This document shows positions 13,239 to 14,633 of a stretch of 14,633 nucleotides of DNA, in pieces. Made by a program: the position numbers and the translations under genes. Each line of letters starts with the position of its first letter. Position 1 is the first letter of the stretch. Source of the DNA: an uncultured Collinsella sp. (GTDB lineage: Bacteria > Actinomycetota > Coriobacteriia > Coriobacteriales > Coriobacteriaceae); contig URUW01000019.1 of the NCBI GenBank assembly GCA_900551205.1, positions 1 to 14,633 on the forward strand, written 5' to 3'. A model generated the notes under the pieces. The model was not told the DNA's origin and ran no database searches. It worked only from the letters and a program-made list of their open reading frames with translations.

Positions 13239-13287
13239 TTAGTGGACGAGGCGACCCAATAATCGACCCTCGATTGGCGCCCACTAA
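13239..13287. terminator. interrupted hairpin between convergent genes
   Basis: TTAGTGG (13239-13245) pairs with CCACTAA (13281-13287). The stem continues inward with GCG/CGC and CCAAT/ATTGG across small bulges. It lies just after the AlbA_2 stop and before the end of the convergent gene, the usual place for a bidirectional terminator, but no good U-run exists on either strand. The rest of the 100-bp gap shows nothing. Confidence 0.3.
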
Positions 13288-13333
13288 GGTAAAGCGGTTG
13301 TTGCCCAGTCGACGGTGATGCTAAAGACTCGGC

Positions 13334-13825
13334 TTACGCCGGCATGGCCCCGAACCCGTCCATCAGGAACAGCCTGAGAACCAGCTTGATGACATTTCCC
13401 GGTTTGACTTCAGCCGTGCCAAAGACGTGGCGCTCGGCGAGCTCGCTGCAGTATGCGTAGATATCGCGGATAAGGTCCGCGCCCGAAAGCGTAAACATGT
13501 AGCCTGCGTCCGAAAGCGCATTGGGTGCGGCGGGCAACTTGGTCATGCGACAAAAGGTCAACAGGTCGGGCGCCATAGCGTCTTGGTAGCCAAGATGGCC
13601 GCCGTCTTCTTGTGCGGCGAGTTCCAGCTGGCGTACTCGATCCAGCGCCGCTGCCAGCACAAAGCTCGGTGTGGGCGCATTGACGTCTTCCGTGTTCGCC
13701 ACGAGTTTGCCCGCCGCCTGTGTGACAAGCCAAGCGACCTCGCGCTGGCAACGCACGGCCTTGCGCGTAACCGGCTTGATGGACGAAGAAGAAACGCTCC
13801 CCTTAGGCGGATTCGAAGCAGCCAT
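13334..13825 (-). CDS. uncharacterised 163-residue protein
   Basis: No family was recognised. The product has a Ser/Lys-rich, probably flexible N-terminus (about 1-30). A predicted mostly helical body follows, with TPSFVLAAALDRVRQLELAA (about 52-71), a TFCRMTKLP stretch, and an Ala/Leu-rich C-terminal half (ADLIRDIYAYCSELAERHVF, then GNVIKLVLRLFLMDGFGAM). There is no signal peptide or membrane segment. ATG 13825 has a strong GGGAGGG site 4 nt upstream on the minus strand, which supports a real gene. A TATACT -10 (complement of 13883-13888) lies about 58 nt before the start. It is divergent from the next gene with only 11 bp between start codons. Confidence 0.7.
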   Translation of the reverse strand: MAASNPPKGSVSSSSIKPVTRKAVRCQREVAWLVTQAAGKLVANTEDVNAPTPSFVLAAALDRVRQLELAAQEDGGHLGYQDAMAPDLLTFCRMTKLPAAPNALSDAGYMFTLSGADLIRDIYAYCSELAERHVFGTAEVKPGNVIKLVLRLFLMDGFGAMPA

Positions 13826-13836
13826 AAGACCCTCCC

Positions 13837-14406
13837 ATGAACGACCCGGTCCAACAAGCCCGGATGAAACACGTGCTACATCAGTATACAGGGGAGTGGG
13901 GTAGCGGGGTACAAGCGCGCCAGCGGCAAACCGAGAGCATCAACAATGTGCCTCCGCTCTATTTGGACGATGGTACGTGGGTCATTAAGTACTCGGTTCA
14001 AGCGCCGGGTACCGTTGGTTTTCGAGACCAGAATTACAACCGTAAAATGCTCAACTGCATGGAATGTGACGTCCCAGTCGGAGTCATATTTGCAACCGAG
14101 GTGGGCTATAAGGTGCTCGGCCTTGCGTTTGTTGAGCGGTTCGAGCCCGAAAACGGATGGTTTGTTCTGCACGGTCCTGTTCATAAAGGCGGACCGGACC
14201 CTCGTTTTGCGCCCGACATGAGTTATCTGAAGCACATACCCGTCGATATTGAGTTTGCCGGACAGGGTGCGACCGACGATGAAATTTGGCTTTGGCGGTC
14301 TTTTACGATCGTGCTGTTTGATCGGATCGCGTGGCGATGCAATCTCGCACACGCCTGCCGGTGCATGCTCTTCCTGATTTGTATAGCGAGAGGGGAGCGA
14401 ACGTGA
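13837..14406 (+). CDS. uncharacterised protein, possible SRA/HNH-associated DNA-reading domain
   Basis: 189 residues; not firmly recognised. The core (about 30-120) has DGTWVIKYSVQAPG, then NRKMLNCMECDVPVGVIF, and YKVLGLAFVERFEPENGWFVLHGP. This spacing recalls the N-terminal SRA-like domain found in front of HNH nuclease domains of McrA-type restriction enzymes, but no HNH motif is present here. The last 35 residues are unusual, Cys/Arg-rich and hydrophobic (from about 155: FDRIAWRCNLAHACRCMLFL), unlike the preceding domain, so a frameshift or late frame change is possible. ATG 13837 has no good ribosome-binding site; ATG 13864 is an alternative. The stop overlaps the next start (GTGA), supporting a two-gene operon. 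Confidence 0.6.
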   Translation: MNDPVQQARMKHVLHQYTGEWGSGVQARQRQTESINNVPPLYLDDGTWVIKYSVQAPGTVGFRDQNYNRKMLNCMECDVPVGVIFATEVGYKVLGLAFVERFEPENGWFVLHGPVHKGGPDPRFAPDMSYLKHIPVDIEFAGQGATDDEIWLWRSFTIVLFDRIAWRCNLAHACRCMLFLICIARGERT

Positions 14407-14633
14407 GCTGGCGAGGCGATATTGCGATGGGGAAGTACGGAAAACTGCCGTGCGCCCTTATAGACAACAAAATGTTTCCGAGCGTAGAAGTTGATTGCGG
14501 GTCGTTTGTCGTCGCCTGTCCTTGCTGCGGCTCGCAAATACCGTGCCTCGACATTCGGTTCATCGATGCGTGCGACAGACTTAGCGACGAAGTGAGAAAA
14601 CGGACAGGCGTTCATATGCCGGTGTATCAGGAG
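14403..14633 (+). CDS. uncharacterised Cys-rich protein, 3' end beyond the window
   Basis: 77 codons are visible from GTG 14403, which has GAGGGGAG 5 nt upstream and overlaps the previous stop as GTGA. The sequence starts MSWRGDIAMGKYGKLPCALI. Cysteines are at 17, 32, 39, 41, 42, 48 and 57, including a CPCCG motif at 39-43 that could be half of a zinc-binding site. No family was recognised. The frame is also open back to an ATG at 14337, but that start lacks a ribosome-binding site. Confidence 0.6.
   Translation, partial: MSWRGDIAMGKYGKLPCALIDNKMFPSVEVDCGSFVVACPCCGSQIPCLDIRFIDACDRLSDEVRKRTGVHMPVYQE

Noticed and set aside
1-14633. tRNA, rRNA, insertion sequence or integrase genes
   Set aside because: None was recognised on either strand by eye. 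All long stretches are explained by protein genes or the repeat-rich gaps described. No profile search could be run.

Overview
The window looks like chromosomal DNA of a gut Coriobacteriia member, most likely Collinsella. The basis is high-GC coding sequence with an Actinomycetota-like codon bias, AT-rich intergenic gaps full of palindromic repeats, a mannose-family PTS locus next to an FrlB-like deglycase, and an AlbA_2/HATPase regulator. The genus is inferred from gene content and was not tested by search.

Layout. 1-927 (-) is an L-2-hydroxyacid (lactate/2-hydroxyisocaproate type) dehydrogenase cut a few residues before its C-terminus. 1139-2065 (+) is metA, with residues predicting acetyl-CoA use. 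2089-2685 (-) is 5-formyltetrahydrofolate cyclo-ligase. The 2686-3073 gap holds four strong palindromes of two families. 3074-6118 (-) is a large M16C (PreP-like) zinc protease. 6119-6599 is a divergent regulatory gap with a promoter, a degenerate GAGCGTGG repeat array and a 50-bp inverted-repeat box. 6600-11336 (+) is a sugar-amine PTS locus in the order GntR/UTRA regulator, EIIA, EIIB, terminator, new promoter, SIS-domain deglycase, intercistronic hairpin, EIIC, EIID, terminator. 11421-11766 is a 346-bp AT-rich gap with two 74-bp copies of the box also seen upstream of gntR. 11767-13233 (+) is an AlbA_2 + HATPase_c_4 + winged-helix regulator. 13334-13825 (-), 13837-14406 (+) and 14403-end (+) are uncharacterised genes, the last two translationally coupled.

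How it works together. The PTS genes probably import and phosphorylate a fructosamine such as fructoselysine. The SIS protein keeps the catalytic Glu/His pair of FrlB/FraB-type deglycases and would split the 6-phosphate into glucose-6-phosphate and the amine. No separate kinase is needed because the PTS phosphorylates during transport. The locus has two transcriptional segments: regulator/EIIA/EIIB, and deglycase/EIIC/EIID.

The most unusual signal is a box made of inverted ATCTCTC and direct GAGAGATAA motifs with fixed spacing. It is present twice before the AlbA_2 gene (62/74 identical by eye) and once, diverged, before gntR (37/50 identical, no gaps). The boxes therefore flank the whole PTS locus. 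They may be operators of the AlbA_2 regulator linking it to the PTS locus, or copies of a small dispersed repeat.
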